Source: Aristolochia californica
Lineage: Eukaryota > Streptophyta > Magnoliopsida > Piperales > Aristolochiaceae
Assembly: GCA_029961685.1 (NCBI GenBank)
Contig: JARWKL010000007.1
Coordinates: 20,469,013 to 20,533,012 of the forward strand
DNA: 64,000 bases
Direction of reading: 5' to 3'
The position numbers and the translations under genes are program-made. The stretch's first letter is position 1. Every line of letters starts with the position of its first letter. Below are positions 11,623 to 24,206 of the stretch, piece by piece. The notes under the pieces are model-generated. The model worked only from the letters and a program-made list of their open reading frames with translations, made no database searches and had not been told where the DNA came from.

Positions 11623-14600
11623 GTGTTCATTTGTGGTGTGTGAATAAATTTTCTTTGTTTACTTTTTTTATTGTTTTAAACTTTTTCCGTACATCAACTA
11701 CGAAATTTTCAGTTTGCTGTGATCTATTTGCCTTTTTGTTTACGGGATGAAGGGAGAGCGAAAAACTCGAAGTTTTGATTTAAGAAAAATGTGCACATCT
11801 GAAACGGTAACGCACAATGCACATATGTAGAGAGAGATAATTCCAAAGAGTGTTTGTAATTTTTAGGGATTGTAAGCACCTTTTCGTTTTTATGTCTCAG
11901 GTTTTGCAATCGTCGGGAAAAATGGGTTGTGGAGGATTTTTAACTGGGTGTTGAATTGCAACCCATATGTCATTTCATACAAAAATATAGCCAGTTACGC
12001 ATGAAAAATCACATTACAATCATCTATGATTAATTATGACAGCTTTTTGCAAATGGGCAAAATAATGGCATGTTTGACTCGGGTAAATATCCCACCACAA
12101 GTTCACTTGAGAATATAATGAGCGTTTGTTATTCTCTTTCAAAGCTTTGCATCCATAGCACATTTGCATCTTTAACATGTTTCAAATATGCATATCCATT
12201 TTTAAAACATGTGTGGATGAAATCTCTCTTTTGCAAAATTCCAAGCTATTAGGGTTAAACTAGTGGAATTTCCCAAACTTGGATAAAAAAACTTTTGTGT
12301 TCATTTGTGGTGTGTGAATAAATTTTCTTCATTTGCTTTTTTTATTGTTTTAAACTTTTTCCGTACATCAACTATGAAATTTTCAGTTTGCTGTGATCTA
12401 TTTTCCTTTTTGTTTACGGGATGAAGGGAGAGCGAAAAACTCAAAGTTTTGATTTAAGAAAAATGTGTACATCTGAAACGGAAACGTACAATGCACATAT
12501 ATAGAGAGAGATAATTCCAAAGTGTGTCTTTAATTTTTAGGGATTGCAAGCACCTTTTCGTTTTTATGTCTCAGGTTTTGCAATCATCGGGAAAAATGGG
12601 TTGCGGAGGATTTTTAACTGAGTGTTGAATTGCAATCCATAAGTCATTTCATACAAAAATATAGCCAGTTACGCATGATAAATCACATTACAATCATCTA
12701 TGATTAATTATGTCCGTTGTTTGCAAATGGGCAAAATAATGGCATGTTTGACTCGGGTAAATATCGCACCACAAGTTCACTTGAGAATTTAATGAGCGTG
12801 TGTTATTCTCTTTAAAAGCTTTGCATTCATAGCTCATTTGCATCTTTAACATGTTTCAAATATGCTTATCCTTTTTTAAAACATGTGTTGATGAAATCTC
12901 CATCTTGCAAAATTCCAAGCTATTAGGGTTAAACTAGTGGAATTTCCCAAACTTGGATAACAAAACTTTTGTGTTCATTTGTGGTCTGTGAATAAATTTA
13001 CTTCATTTACGTTTTTTACTGTTTTAAATTTTTTCCGTACATCAACTATGAAATTTTCAGTTTGTTGTGATCTATTTGCCTTTTTCTTGTTTACGGGATG
13101 AAGGGAGAGCCAAAAACTCGAAGTTTTGATTGAAGAAAAATGTGTACATCTGAAACGGAAATGCACAATGCACATATGTAGAGAGAGATAATTCCAAAGA
13201 GTGTCTATAATTTTTAGGGATTGTAAGCACCTTTTCGTTTTTATGTTTCAGGTTTTGCAATCGTCGGGAAAACTGGGTTGCGGATGATTTTTAACTGAGT
13301 GTTGAATTGCAATCCATAAGTCATTTCATAAAAAAATATAGCCCGTTCCGCATGATTAATCACATTACAATCATCTATGATTAATTATGTCAGCTTTTTG
13401 CAAATGGGCAAAATAATGGCATGTTTGACTCTGGTAAATATCCCAACACAAGTTCACTTGAGAATTTAATGAGCGTTTGTTATTCTCTTTAAAAGCTTTG
13501 CATACATAGCTCATTTGCATCTTTAACATGTTTCAAATATGCATATCCATTTTTAAAACATGTGTGGATGAAATCTCTCTCTTGCAAAATTCCAAGCTAT
13601 TAGGGTTAAACTAGTGGAATTTCCCAAACTTGGATAACAAAACTTTTGTGTTCATTTGTGGTGTGTGAATAAATTTTCTTCATTTACTTTTTTTATTGTT
13701 TTAATCTTTTTCCGTACATCAACTATGAAATTTTTAGTATGTTGTTATCTATTTTCCTTTTTTGTTTAAGGGAAGAAGGGAGAGTGAAAAACTCGAAGTT
13801 TTGATTTAAGAAAAATGTGTACATCTGAAACGGAAATGTACAATGCACACATGTAGAGAGAGATAATTCCAAAGAGTGTCTGTAATTTTTAGGGATTGTA
13901 AGCACCTTTTCGTTTTTATGTTTCAGGTTTTGCAATCGTCGGGAAAACTGGGTTGCGGAGGATTTTTAACTGAGTGTTGAATTACAATCCATAAGTCATT
14001 TCATAAAAAAAATAGCCCGTTGCGCATGATTAATCACATTACAATCATCTATGATTAATTATCTCAGCTTTTTGCAAATGGGCAAAATAATGGCATATTT
14101 GACTCTGGTAAATATCCCACCACAAGTTCACTTGAGAATTTAATGAGTGTTTGTTATTCTCTTTAAAAGCTTTGCATGCATAGCTCATTTGCATCTTTAA
14201 CATATTTCAAATATGCATATACATTTTTAAAACATGTGTGGATGAAATCTCTCTCTTGAAAACTTCCAAGCTATTAGGGTTAAACTAGTGGAATTTCCCA
14301 AACTTGGATAACAAAACTTTTGTGTTCATTTGTGGTGTGTGAATAAATTCTCTTCATTTAATTTTTTTATTGTTTTAATATTTTTCCGTACATCAACTAT
14401 GAAATTTTCAGTTTGTTGTGATCTATTTTCCTTTTTTGTTTAAGGGATGAAGGGTGAGCGAAAAACTCGAAGTTTTGATTTAAGAAAAATGTGTACATCT
14501 GAAACGGAAACGCACAATGCACATATGTAGAGAGAGATAATTCCAAAGAGTGTCTGTAATTTTTAGGGATTGTAAGCACCTTTTCGTTTTTATATCTCAG

Positions 14601-16341
14601 GTTTTGCAATCGTCGAGAAAAATGGGTTGCGGAGGATTTTTAACTGAGTGTTGAATTGCAATCCATAAGCCATTTCATACAAAAATATAGCCCGTTACGC
14701 ATGATAAATCACATTACAATCATCATTAATTATGTCAGCTTTTTGCAAATCGGTAAAATAATGTCATGTTTGACTCGGGTAAATATTCCACCACAAGTTC
14801 ACATTAGAATTTAATGAGCGTTTGTTATTCTCTTTAAAAGCTTTGCATCCATAGCTCATTTGCATCTTTACCATGTTTCAAATATGCATATCCATTTTTA
14901 AAACATGTGTGGATGAAATCTCTCTCCTGCAATATTCCAAGCTATTAGGGTTAAACTAGTGGAATTTCCCAAACTTGGATAACAAAAATTTTGTGTTCAT
15001 TTGTGGTGTGTGAAAAAAATTTCTTCATTTACTTTTTTTATTTTTTTAAACTTTTTCCGTACATCAACTATGAAATTTTCAGTTTGTTGTGATCTATTTG
15101 CCTTTTTTGTTTACGGGATGAAAGGAGAGCGAAAAACTCAAAGTTTTGATTTAAGAAAAATGTGTACATCTGAAATGGAAACGCACAATGCACATATGTA
15201 GAGAGAAATAATTCCAAAGAGTGTCAGTAATTTTTAGGGATTGTAAGCACCTTTTCGTTTTTATATGTCAGGTTTTGCAATCGTCGGGAAAAATGGGTTG
15301 CAGAGGATTTTTAACTGAGTGTTGAATTGCAATCCATAAGTCATTTCATACAAAAATACAGCCCATTACGCATGATAAATCACTTTACAATCATCTATCA
15401 TTGTTAGATCACATTTTTGAAAATGGGAAAAATAATGACTTGTTAGACTCGGGTAAATATCCCACCGCACGTTCACTTGAGAATTTAATGAGCGTTTGTT
15501 ATTCTCGTTAAAAGCTTTGGATCCATAAGTCATTTGAATCTTTTACATGTTTCAAGCATGCATATCCATTTTTAAAACATGTGTGGATGATATCTCTCTC
15601 CTGCAAAATTCCAAGCTATTAGGGTTAAACTAGTGGAATTTCCCAAACTTAGATAACAAAACTTTTGTGTTCATTTGTGGTGTGTAAAAAAATTTTCTTC
15701 ATTTCCTTTTTTTATTGTTTTAAACTTTTTCCGTACATCAACTATGAAATTTTTAGTTTGCTGTGATCTATTTGCCTTTTTTGTTTACGGGATAAAGGGA
15801 GAGCGAAAAACTCGAAGTTTTGATATAAGAAAATTGTGTACATCTGAAACGGAAACGTACAATGCACATATGTAGAGAGAGATAATTCCAAAGAGTGTCT
15901 GTAATTTTTAAGGATTGTAAGCACCTTTTCGTTTTTACGTCTCAGGTTTTGCAATCGTCGGGAAAAATGGGGTGCGGAGGATTTTTAACTGAGTGTTGAA
16001 TTGCAATCCATAAGTCATTTCATACAAAAATATAGCCCGGTACGCATGATAAATCACATTACAATCATCTATGATTAATTATGTCAGCTTTTTGATAATG
16101 GGCAAAATAATGGCATGTTTGACTCGGGTAAATATCCCACCACAAGTTCACTTGGGAATTTAATGAGCGTTTGTTATTCTCTTTAAAAGCTTTGCATCCA
16201 TAGCTCATTTGCATCTTTAACATGTTTCAAACATGCATATCCATTTTAAAAACATGTGTGGATGAAATCTCTCTCTTGCAAAATTCCAAGCTATTAGGGT
16301 TAAACTAGTGGAATTTCCCAAAATTGGATAACAAAACATTT
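11623..16341. repeat. Run of seven class B monomers
   Basis: Starts at 11623, 12297, 12971, 13648, 14322, 14993 and 15667. All have GTGAATAAATTTTCTTCATT-type fronts (the two at 14993 and 15667 read GTGTGAAAA or GTGTAAAA). No A or C unit intervenes, unlike the trimers upstream. Local variants are shared between neighbours, for example TTTAAGGGA at 13648 and 14322, which suggests local tandem spread. The unit at 14993 contains a C-type patch (15384–15560). Confidence 0.9.
15384..15560. other. C-type patch inside a B monomer (conversion-like tract)
   Basis: Within an otherwise B unit, this stretch carries C-back words: CACTTTACAATC, GTTAGATCACATTT, GACTTGTTAGACTCGG, TTATTCTCGTTAAAAGC and TTTCAAGCATGC. 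By 15585 it returns to the B word GTGGATGATATCTCTC and a B-type end. The unit length stays at 674 bp. Two switches with no length change fit gene conversion or a double exchange. The coordinates given are the minimum tract. Confidence 0.8.
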
Positions 16342-18364
16342 GTGTTTATTTGTGTTTGGCGAATAAATTTTCTTTACTTATTTTTGTTATTGTTTTAAAT
16401 TTTTTCCGTACATCAACTATAAAATTTTCATTTTGTTGTAAGCTTTTTGCCTTGTTTGTTTTCGGGATGAAGGGAGAGCGAAAAGTCAAAGTTTTGATTT
16501 AAGAAAAATGTGTACATCTGAAACGGAAACGCACAATGCACATATGTAGAGAAAGATAATTCCAAAGAGTGTCTGTAATTTTTAGGGATTGTAAGCACCT
16601 TTTCATTTTTATGTCTCAGGTTTTGCAATCGTTGGGAAAAATGGGTTGCGGAGGATTTTTAACTGAGTGTTGAATTCCAATCCATAAGTCATTTCATACA
16701 AAAATATAGCCCGTTATGCATGATAAATCACATTACAATCATCTGTGATAGTTAGCTCACCTTTTTGAATATGGGCAAAATAATGGCTTGTTTGACTCGG
16801 GCAAATATCCCACCGCACGTTCACTTGAGAATTTAATGAGCGTTTGTTATTCTCTTTAAAAGCTTTGGATCCATAGGTCAATTGAATCTTTAACATATTT
16901 CTGGCATGCGTACCCATTTTTAAAACATGTGTTGAAAAAATCTCCTTCAGGTAAAATTCCAAGATATTAGTTTTGGACTACTGGAATTTCCCAAACTTGG
17001 ATAACAAAACTTTTGTGTTCATTTGTGGTGTGTGAATAAATTTTCTTCATTTAATTTTTTTATTGTTTTAAACTTTTTCTGTACATCAACTATGAAATTT
17101 TCAGTTTGCTGTGATCTATTTGCCTTTTTTGTTTACGGGATGAAGGGAGAGCGAAAAACTCGAAGTTTTGATTTAAGAAAAATGTGTACATCTGAAACGG
17201 AAACGCACAATGCACATATGTAGAGAAAGATAATTCCAAAGAGTGTCTGTAATTTTTAGGTATTGTAAGCACCTTTTCGTTTTTATGTCTCAGGTTTTCC
17301 AATCGTCGGGAAAAATGGGTTGCGGAGGATTTTTAACTGAGTGTTGAATTGCAATCCATAAGTCATTTCATACAAAAATATAGCCCGTTACGCATGATAA
17401 ATCACATTACAATCATCTATGATTAATTATGTCAACTTTTTGCAAATGGGCAAAATAATGGCATGTTTGACTCGGGTAAATATCCCACCGCAAGTTCACT
17501 TGAGAATTTAATGAGCGTTTGTTATTCTCTTTAAAAGCTTTGAATCCATAGGTCATTTGCATCTTTAACATGTTTCAAACATGCATATCCATTTCAAAAA
17601 CATGTGTGGATGAAATCTCTCTCTTGCAAAATTCCAAGCTATTAGGGTTAAACTAGTGGAATTTCCAAAAATTGGATAACAAAACTTTTGTGTTCATTTG
17701 TGTTGGGTGAATAAATTTTCTTTATTTATATTTGTTATTGTTTTAAATTTTTTTCATACATCAACTATAAAATTTTCATTTTGTAGTAAGCTTTTTGCCT
17801 TGTTTGTTTTCAAGGTGAAGGGAGAGCGAAAAATCAAAGTTTTGATTTAAGAAAAAAGTGTACATCTAAAATGGAAAAGCACAATGCACAATTGTAGGGA
17901 GAGTTAATTCCAAAGAGTGTCTGTAATTTTTAGGGATTGTAAGCTCTTTTTAGTTTTTATATCTCAGGTTTTGCAATCGTCGGGAAAAATTGGTGGCAGA
18001 GGATTTTTAACTGAGTGTTGAATTGCAATCCATAAGTCATTTCATACAAAAATATAGCCCGTTACGTATGACAAATCACTTTACAATCATCTATGATTGT
18101 TAGATCACATTTTTGAAAATGGGCAAAATAATGACTTGTTAGACTCGGGTAAATATCCCACCGCATGTTCTCTTGAGAATTTAACGAGCGTTTTGTTATT
18201 CTCGTTAAAAGTTTTGGATCCATAAGTCATTTGAATCTTTAACATGTTTCAAGCATGCATATCCATTTTTAAAACATGTGTAGAAAAAATCTCCTTCATG
18301 TAAAATTCCAAGCTTAATCGGGTTGGATTAATGGAATTTCCCAAACTTGGATAACAAAACTGTT
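16342..18364. repeat. C/B hybrid, B, C monomers
   Basis: Unit starts: 16342 (C front, B back), B 17015, C 17690. The hybrid keeps the C words GGCGAATAAATTTTC and AAAAGTCAAAG to about 16,492. From about 16,519 it reads as B (TCTGAAACGGAAACGC), then ends A-like (TTTCTGGCATGCG), so it is a three-part mosaic of normal length (673 bp). Confidence 0.85.
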
Positions 18365-21062
18365 GTGTTCATTTGTGGTGTGTGAATATATATTTTTTAT
18401 TTACATTAGTTATTATTTTAAATATTTTCCACACATCAACTATAAAATTTTTATTTTGTTGTGATCTTTTTTGCCTTTTTTGTTTACGGGATGAAGGGAG
18501 AGCGAAAACTCAAAGTTCTCATTTAAGAAAAAAGTGTACATCTAAAATGGAAATGCACAATGCACAAATGTAGAGAGAGATATTTCCAAAGAGTGTCTGT
18601 ATGTTTTAGGGATCGTATGCACTCTTTCGTTTTTATATCTAAGGTTTTGCAATCGTCGGGAAACGGGGGAGGGGGGCGATTTTTAACTGAGTGTTGAATT
18701 GCAATCCATATGTCATTTCATACCAAAATATAGCCCGTTACGCATGACAAATCACTTTACAATGTCCTGTTATTGTTAGCTCAACTTTTTGAATATGGGC
18801 AAAATAATGGCTTGTTTGAATCGGGCAAATATCCCACCACACGTTCACTTGAGAATTTAATGAGCGTTTGTTATTCTCTTTAAAAGCTTTGTCTCCATAG
18901 GTCATTTGAACCTTTAACATGTTTCTGGTATGCGTACCCATTTTTAAAACATGTGTAGAAAAAATCTCCTTCATATAAAATTCCAAGATATTAGTTTTGG
19001 ACTAGTGGAATTTCCAAAAATTGGATAACAAAACTTTTGTGTTCATTTGTGGTGTCTGAATAAATTTTCTTCATTTAATTTTTTTATTGTTTTAAACTTT
19101 TTCCGTACATCAACTATGAAATTTTCAGTTTGCTGTGATCTATTTGCCTTTTTTGTTTACGGGATGAAGGCAGAGCGAAAAACTCGAAGTTTTGATTTAA
19201 GAAAAATGTGTACATCAGAAACGGAAACGAACAATGTACATATGTAGAGAGAGATAATTCCAAAGAGTGTCTGTAATTTTTAGGGATTGTAAGCACCTTT
19301 TCGATTTTATGTCTTAGGTTTTGCAATCGTCGGGAAAAATGGGTTGCGGAGGATTTTTAACTGAGTATTGAATTGCAATCCATAAGTCATTTCATACAAA
19401 AATATAACCCGTTACGCATGATAAATCACATTACAATCATCTATGATTAATTATGTCAGCTTTTTGCAAATGGGCAAAATAATGGCATGTTTGACTCGGG
19501 TAAATATCCCACCACAAGTTCACTTGAGAATTTAATGAGCGTTTGTTATTCTCTTTAAAAGCTTTGCATCCATAGCGCATTTGCATCTTTAACATGTTTC
19601 AAATATGCATATCCATTTTTAAAACATGTGCGGATAAAATCTCTCTCCTGGAAAATTCCAGGCTATTAGGGTTACACTAGTGGAATTTCCCAAACTTGGA
19701 TAACAAAACTTTTGTGTTCATTTGTGGTGTGTGAATAAATTTTCTTCATTTACTTTTTGTATCGTTTTAAACTTTTTCCGTACATCAACTATGAAATTTT
19801 CAATTTGCTGTGATCTATTTGCCTTTTTTTTTTAGGGGACGAAGGGAGAGCGAAACATTCGAATCTTTGATTTAAGAAAAATGTGTACATCTGAAACGAA
19901 AACGCACAATGCACATATGTAGAGAGAGATAATTCCAAAGAGTGTCTATAATTTTTAGGGATTGTAAGCACCTTTTCATTTTTAAATCTCAGGTTTTGCA
20001 ATCGTCGGGAAAGACGGGTTGCGGAGGATTTTTAACTGAGTGTTGAATTGCAATCCATAAGTCATTTCATACAAAAATATAGCCCGTTATGCATGATAAA
20101 TCACATTACAATCATCTATGATTAATTATCTCAGCTTTTTGCAAATGGGCAAAATAATGACATGTTTGACTCGGGTAAATATCCCACCGCAAGTTCACTT
20201 GACAATTTAATGAGCGTTTGTTATTCTCTTTAAAAGCTTTGCATCCATAGGTCATTTCCATCTTTAACATGTTTCAAACATGCATATCCAATTCAAAAAC
20301 ATGTGTGGATGAAATCTCTCTCTTGCAAAATTCCAAGCTATTAGGGTTAAACTAGTGGAATTTCCCAAAATTGGATAACAAAACTTTTGTGTTCATTTGT
20401 GTTGGGCGAATAAATTTTCTTTATTTATATTTGTTATTGTTTTAAATTTTTTCCATACATCAACTATAAAATTTTCATTTTGTTGTAATCTTTTTGCCTT
20501 GTTTGTTTTCAGAATGAAGGGAGAGCGAAAAGTCAAAGTTTTGATTTATGAAAAAAGTGTACATCTAAAATGGAAAAGCACAATGCACAATTGTAGGGAG
20601 AGTTAATTCCAAAGAGTGTCTATAATTTTTAGGGATTGTAAGCTCTTTTTAGTTTTTATATCTCAGCTTTTGCAATCGTCGGGAAAAATTGGTGGCAGAG
20701 GATTTTTAACTGAGTGTTGAATTGCAATCCATAAGTCATTTCATACAAAAATATAGCCCGTTATGCATGACAAATCACTTTACAATCATCTATGATTGTT
20801 AGATCACATTTTTGAAAATGGGCAAAATAATGACTTGTTAGACTCGGGTAAATATCCCACCGCATGTTCTCTTGAGAATTGAATGAGCGTTTGTTATTCT
20901 CGTTAAAAGTTTTGTATCCATTAGTCATTTGAATCTTTAACATGTTTCAAGCATGCATATCCATTTTTAAAACATGTGTAGAAAAAATCTCCTTCATGTA
21001 AAATTCCAAGCTTAATCGGGTTGGACTAATGGAATTTCCCAAACTTGGATAACAAAACTTTT
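18365..21062. repeat. A-B-B2-C tetramer
   Basis: Unit starts: A 18365, B 19039, B2 19714, C 20389; 2,698 bp. The first B2 of the window appears here, marked by TTTAGGGGACGAAGGG and ATTCGAATCTTTGA. The G-rich box of the A unit, near 18,658–18,676, is extended to G5-A-G6. Confidence 0.88.
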
Positions 21063-24000
21063 GTGTTCATTTGTGGTGTGTGAATAGATATTTTTTATTT
21101 ACATTAGTTATTATTTTAAATATTTTCCACACATCAACTATAAAAATTTTATTTTGTTGTGATCTTTTCTGCCTTTTTTGTTTACGGGATGAAGGGGGAG
21201 CGAAAACTCAAAGTTCTCATTTAAGAAAAAAGTGTACATCTAAAATGGAAATGCACAATGCACAAATGTAGAGAGAGATATTTCCAAAGAGTGTTTGTAT
21301 GTTTTAGGGATCGTGTGCACTCCTTCGTTTTTATATCTAAGGTTTTGCAATCGTCAGGAAACGGGGGAGGCGGGCAATTTTTAACTGAGTGTTGAATTGC
21401 AATCCATAAGTCATTTCATACCAAAATATAGCCCGTTACGCATGACAAATCACTTTACAATGTCCTGTGGTTGTTTGCTCAACTTTTTGAATATGGACAA
21501 AATAATGGCTTGTTTTACTCGGACAAATATCCCACTGCACGTTCACTTGAGAATTTAATGAGCGTTTGTTATTCTCTTTAAAAGCTTTGGCTCCATAGGT
21601 CATTTGAACCTTTAACTTGTTTCTGGCATGCATACCCATTTTTAAAACATGTGTAGAAAAAATCTCCTTCATGAAAAATTCCAAGATATTAATTTAGGAC
21701 TAGTGGAATTTCCAAAAATTGGATAAGAAAACTTTTGTGTTCATTTGTGGTGTGTGAATAAATTTTCTTCATTTACTTTTTTTACTGTTTTAAACTTTTT
21801 CCGTACATCAACTATGAAATTTTCAGTTTGCTGTGATCTATTTGCCTTTTTTGTTTACAGGATGAAGGGAGAGCGAAAAACTCGAAGTTTTGATTTAAGA
21901 AAAATGTGTACATCTGAAACGGAAACGCACAATGCACATATGTAGAGAGAGATAATTCCAAAGAGTGTCTATAATTTTTAGGGATTGTAAGCACTTTTTC
22001 GTTTTTATGTCTCAGGTTTTGCAATCGTCGGGAAAAATGGGTGGCGGAGGATTTTTAACTGAGTGTTGAATTGCAATCCATAAGTCATTTCATACAAAAA
22101 TATAGCCCGTTACGCATGATAAATCACATTACAATCATCTATGATTAATTATGTCAGCTTTTTGCAAATGGGCAAAATAATGGCATGTTTGACTCGGGTA
22201 AATATCCCACCACAAGTTCACTTGAGAATTTAATGAGCGTTTGTTATTCTCTTTAAAAGTTTTGCATCCATAGCTCATTTGCATCTTTAACTTGTTTCAA
22301 ATATGCATATCCATTTTTAAAACATGTGCGGATGAAATCTCTCTCTTGCAAAATTCCAAGCTATTAGGGTTAAACTAGTGGAATTTCCCAAACTTGGATA
22401 ACAAAACTTTTGTGTTCATTTGTGGTGTGTGAATAAATTTTCTTCATTTAATTTTTTTATTGTTTTAAACTTTTTCCGTACATCAACTATGAAATTTTCA
22501 GTTTGTTGTAAGCTTTTTGCCTTATTTGTTTTCGGGATGAACGAAGAGCGAAAAGTGAAAGTTTTGATTTAAGAAAAATGTGTACATCTAAAATGGAAAA
22601 GCACAATGCACAATTGTAGGGAGAGTTAATTCCAAAGAGTGTATGCAATTTTTAGGGATTGTAAGTTCTTTTTAGTTTTTATATCTCATGTTTTGCAATC
22701 GTCGGGAAAAATTGGTGGCAGAGGATTTTTAACTGAGTGTTGAATTGCAATCCATAAGTCATTTCATACAAAAATGTAGCCCGTTACGCATGATAAATCA
22801 CATTACAATCATCTATGATTAATTAAGTCAGCTTTTTGCAAATGGGCAAAATAATGGCATGTTTGACTCAGGTAAATATTCCACCGCAAGTTCACTTGAG
22901 AATTTAATGAGCGTTTGTTATTCTCTTTAAAAGCTTTGCATCCATAGCTCATTTGCATCTTTAACATGTTTCAAATATGCATATCCATTTTTAAAACATG
23001 TGTGGATGAAATCTGTCTCTTGCAAAATTCCAAGCTATTAGGGTTAAACTAGTGGATTTTCCCAAACTTGGATAACAAAACTTTTGAGTTCATTTGTGGT
23101 GTGTGAATAAATTTTCTTCATTTACTTTTTTTATCATTTTAAACTTTTTCCATACATCAACTATGAAATTTTCAGTTTGCAGTGATCTATTTGCCTTTTT
23201 TGTTTAGGGGATGAAGGGAGAGCGAAAAATTCGAATCTTTGGTTTAAGAAAAATGTGTACATCTGAAACGGAAACGCACAATGCACATATGTAGAGAGAG
23301 ATAATTCCAAAGAGTGTCTGTAATTTATAGGGATTGTTACCAACTTTTCGTTTTTAAATCTCAGGTTTTGCAATTGTCGGGAAAAATGGGTTGCGGAGGA
23401 TTTTTAACTGAGTGTTGAATTGCAATCCATAAGTCATTTCATACAAAAATATAGCCCGTTATGCATGATAAATCACATTACAATCATCTATGATTAATTA
23501 TGTCAGCTTTTTGCAAATGGGCAAAATAATGACATGTTTGACTCGGGTAAATATCCCGCCGCAAGTTCGCTTGAGAATTTAATGAGCGTATGTTATTCTC
23601 TTTAAAAGCTTTGCATCCATAGCTCATTTGCATCTTTAACATGTTTCAAACATGCATATCCATTTCAAAAACATGTGTGGATGAAATCTCTCTCTTGTAA
23701 AATTCCAAGCTATTAGGGTTAAACTAGTGGAATTTCCCAAAATTGGATAACAAAAGAGTGTCTGTAATTTTTAGGGATTGTAAGCTCTTTTTAGTTTTTA
23801 TATCTCAGGTTTTGCAGTCGTCGGGAAAAATTGGTGGCAGAGGATTTTTTAACTGAGTGTTGAATTGCAATCCATAAGTCATTTCATAAAAAAATATAGC
23901 CCGTTACGCATGACAAATCACTTTACAATCATCTATGATTGTTAGATCACAATTTTGAAAATGGGCCAAATAATGACTTGTTAGACTCGGGTAAATATCC

Positions 24001-24206
24001 CACAGCATGTTCTCTTGAGAATTTAATGAGCGTTTGTTATTCTCGTTAAAAGTTTTGGATCCATAAGTCATTTGAATCTTTAACATGATTCAAGCATGCA
24101 TATCCATTTTTAAAACATGTGTAGAAAAAAATCACCTTGATGTAAAATTCCAAGCTTAATCGGGTTGGACTAATGGAATTTCCCAAACTTGGATAACAAA
24201 ACTTCT
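21063..24206. repeat. A-B-D-B2-C pentamer with a truncated C
   Basis: Unit starts: A 21063, B 21737, D 22412, B2 23086, then a C lacking about 230 bp (junction near 23,755). This is the first D monomer: B front to about 22,505, C-like middle (GTAAGCTTTTTGCC, AAAAGTGAAAG, GCACAATTGTAGG), then B back from about 22,790 (CACATTACAATC, TGATTAATTA). The total of 3,144 bp plus about 230 deleted bases restores the 3,372-bp pentamer length. Confidence 0.88.
23751..23760. other. Junction of a ~230-bp deletion in a C monomer
   Basis: GGATAACAAAA runs directly into GAGTGTCTGTAATTTTTAGG. In the intact C at 20389 these words flank about 230 bp, 20384–20613. Both edges carry CAAA, so the break can be placed within that four-base homology. 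The unit spacing (1,121 instead of about 1,349 bp across B2+C) agrees. Confidence 0.88.
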
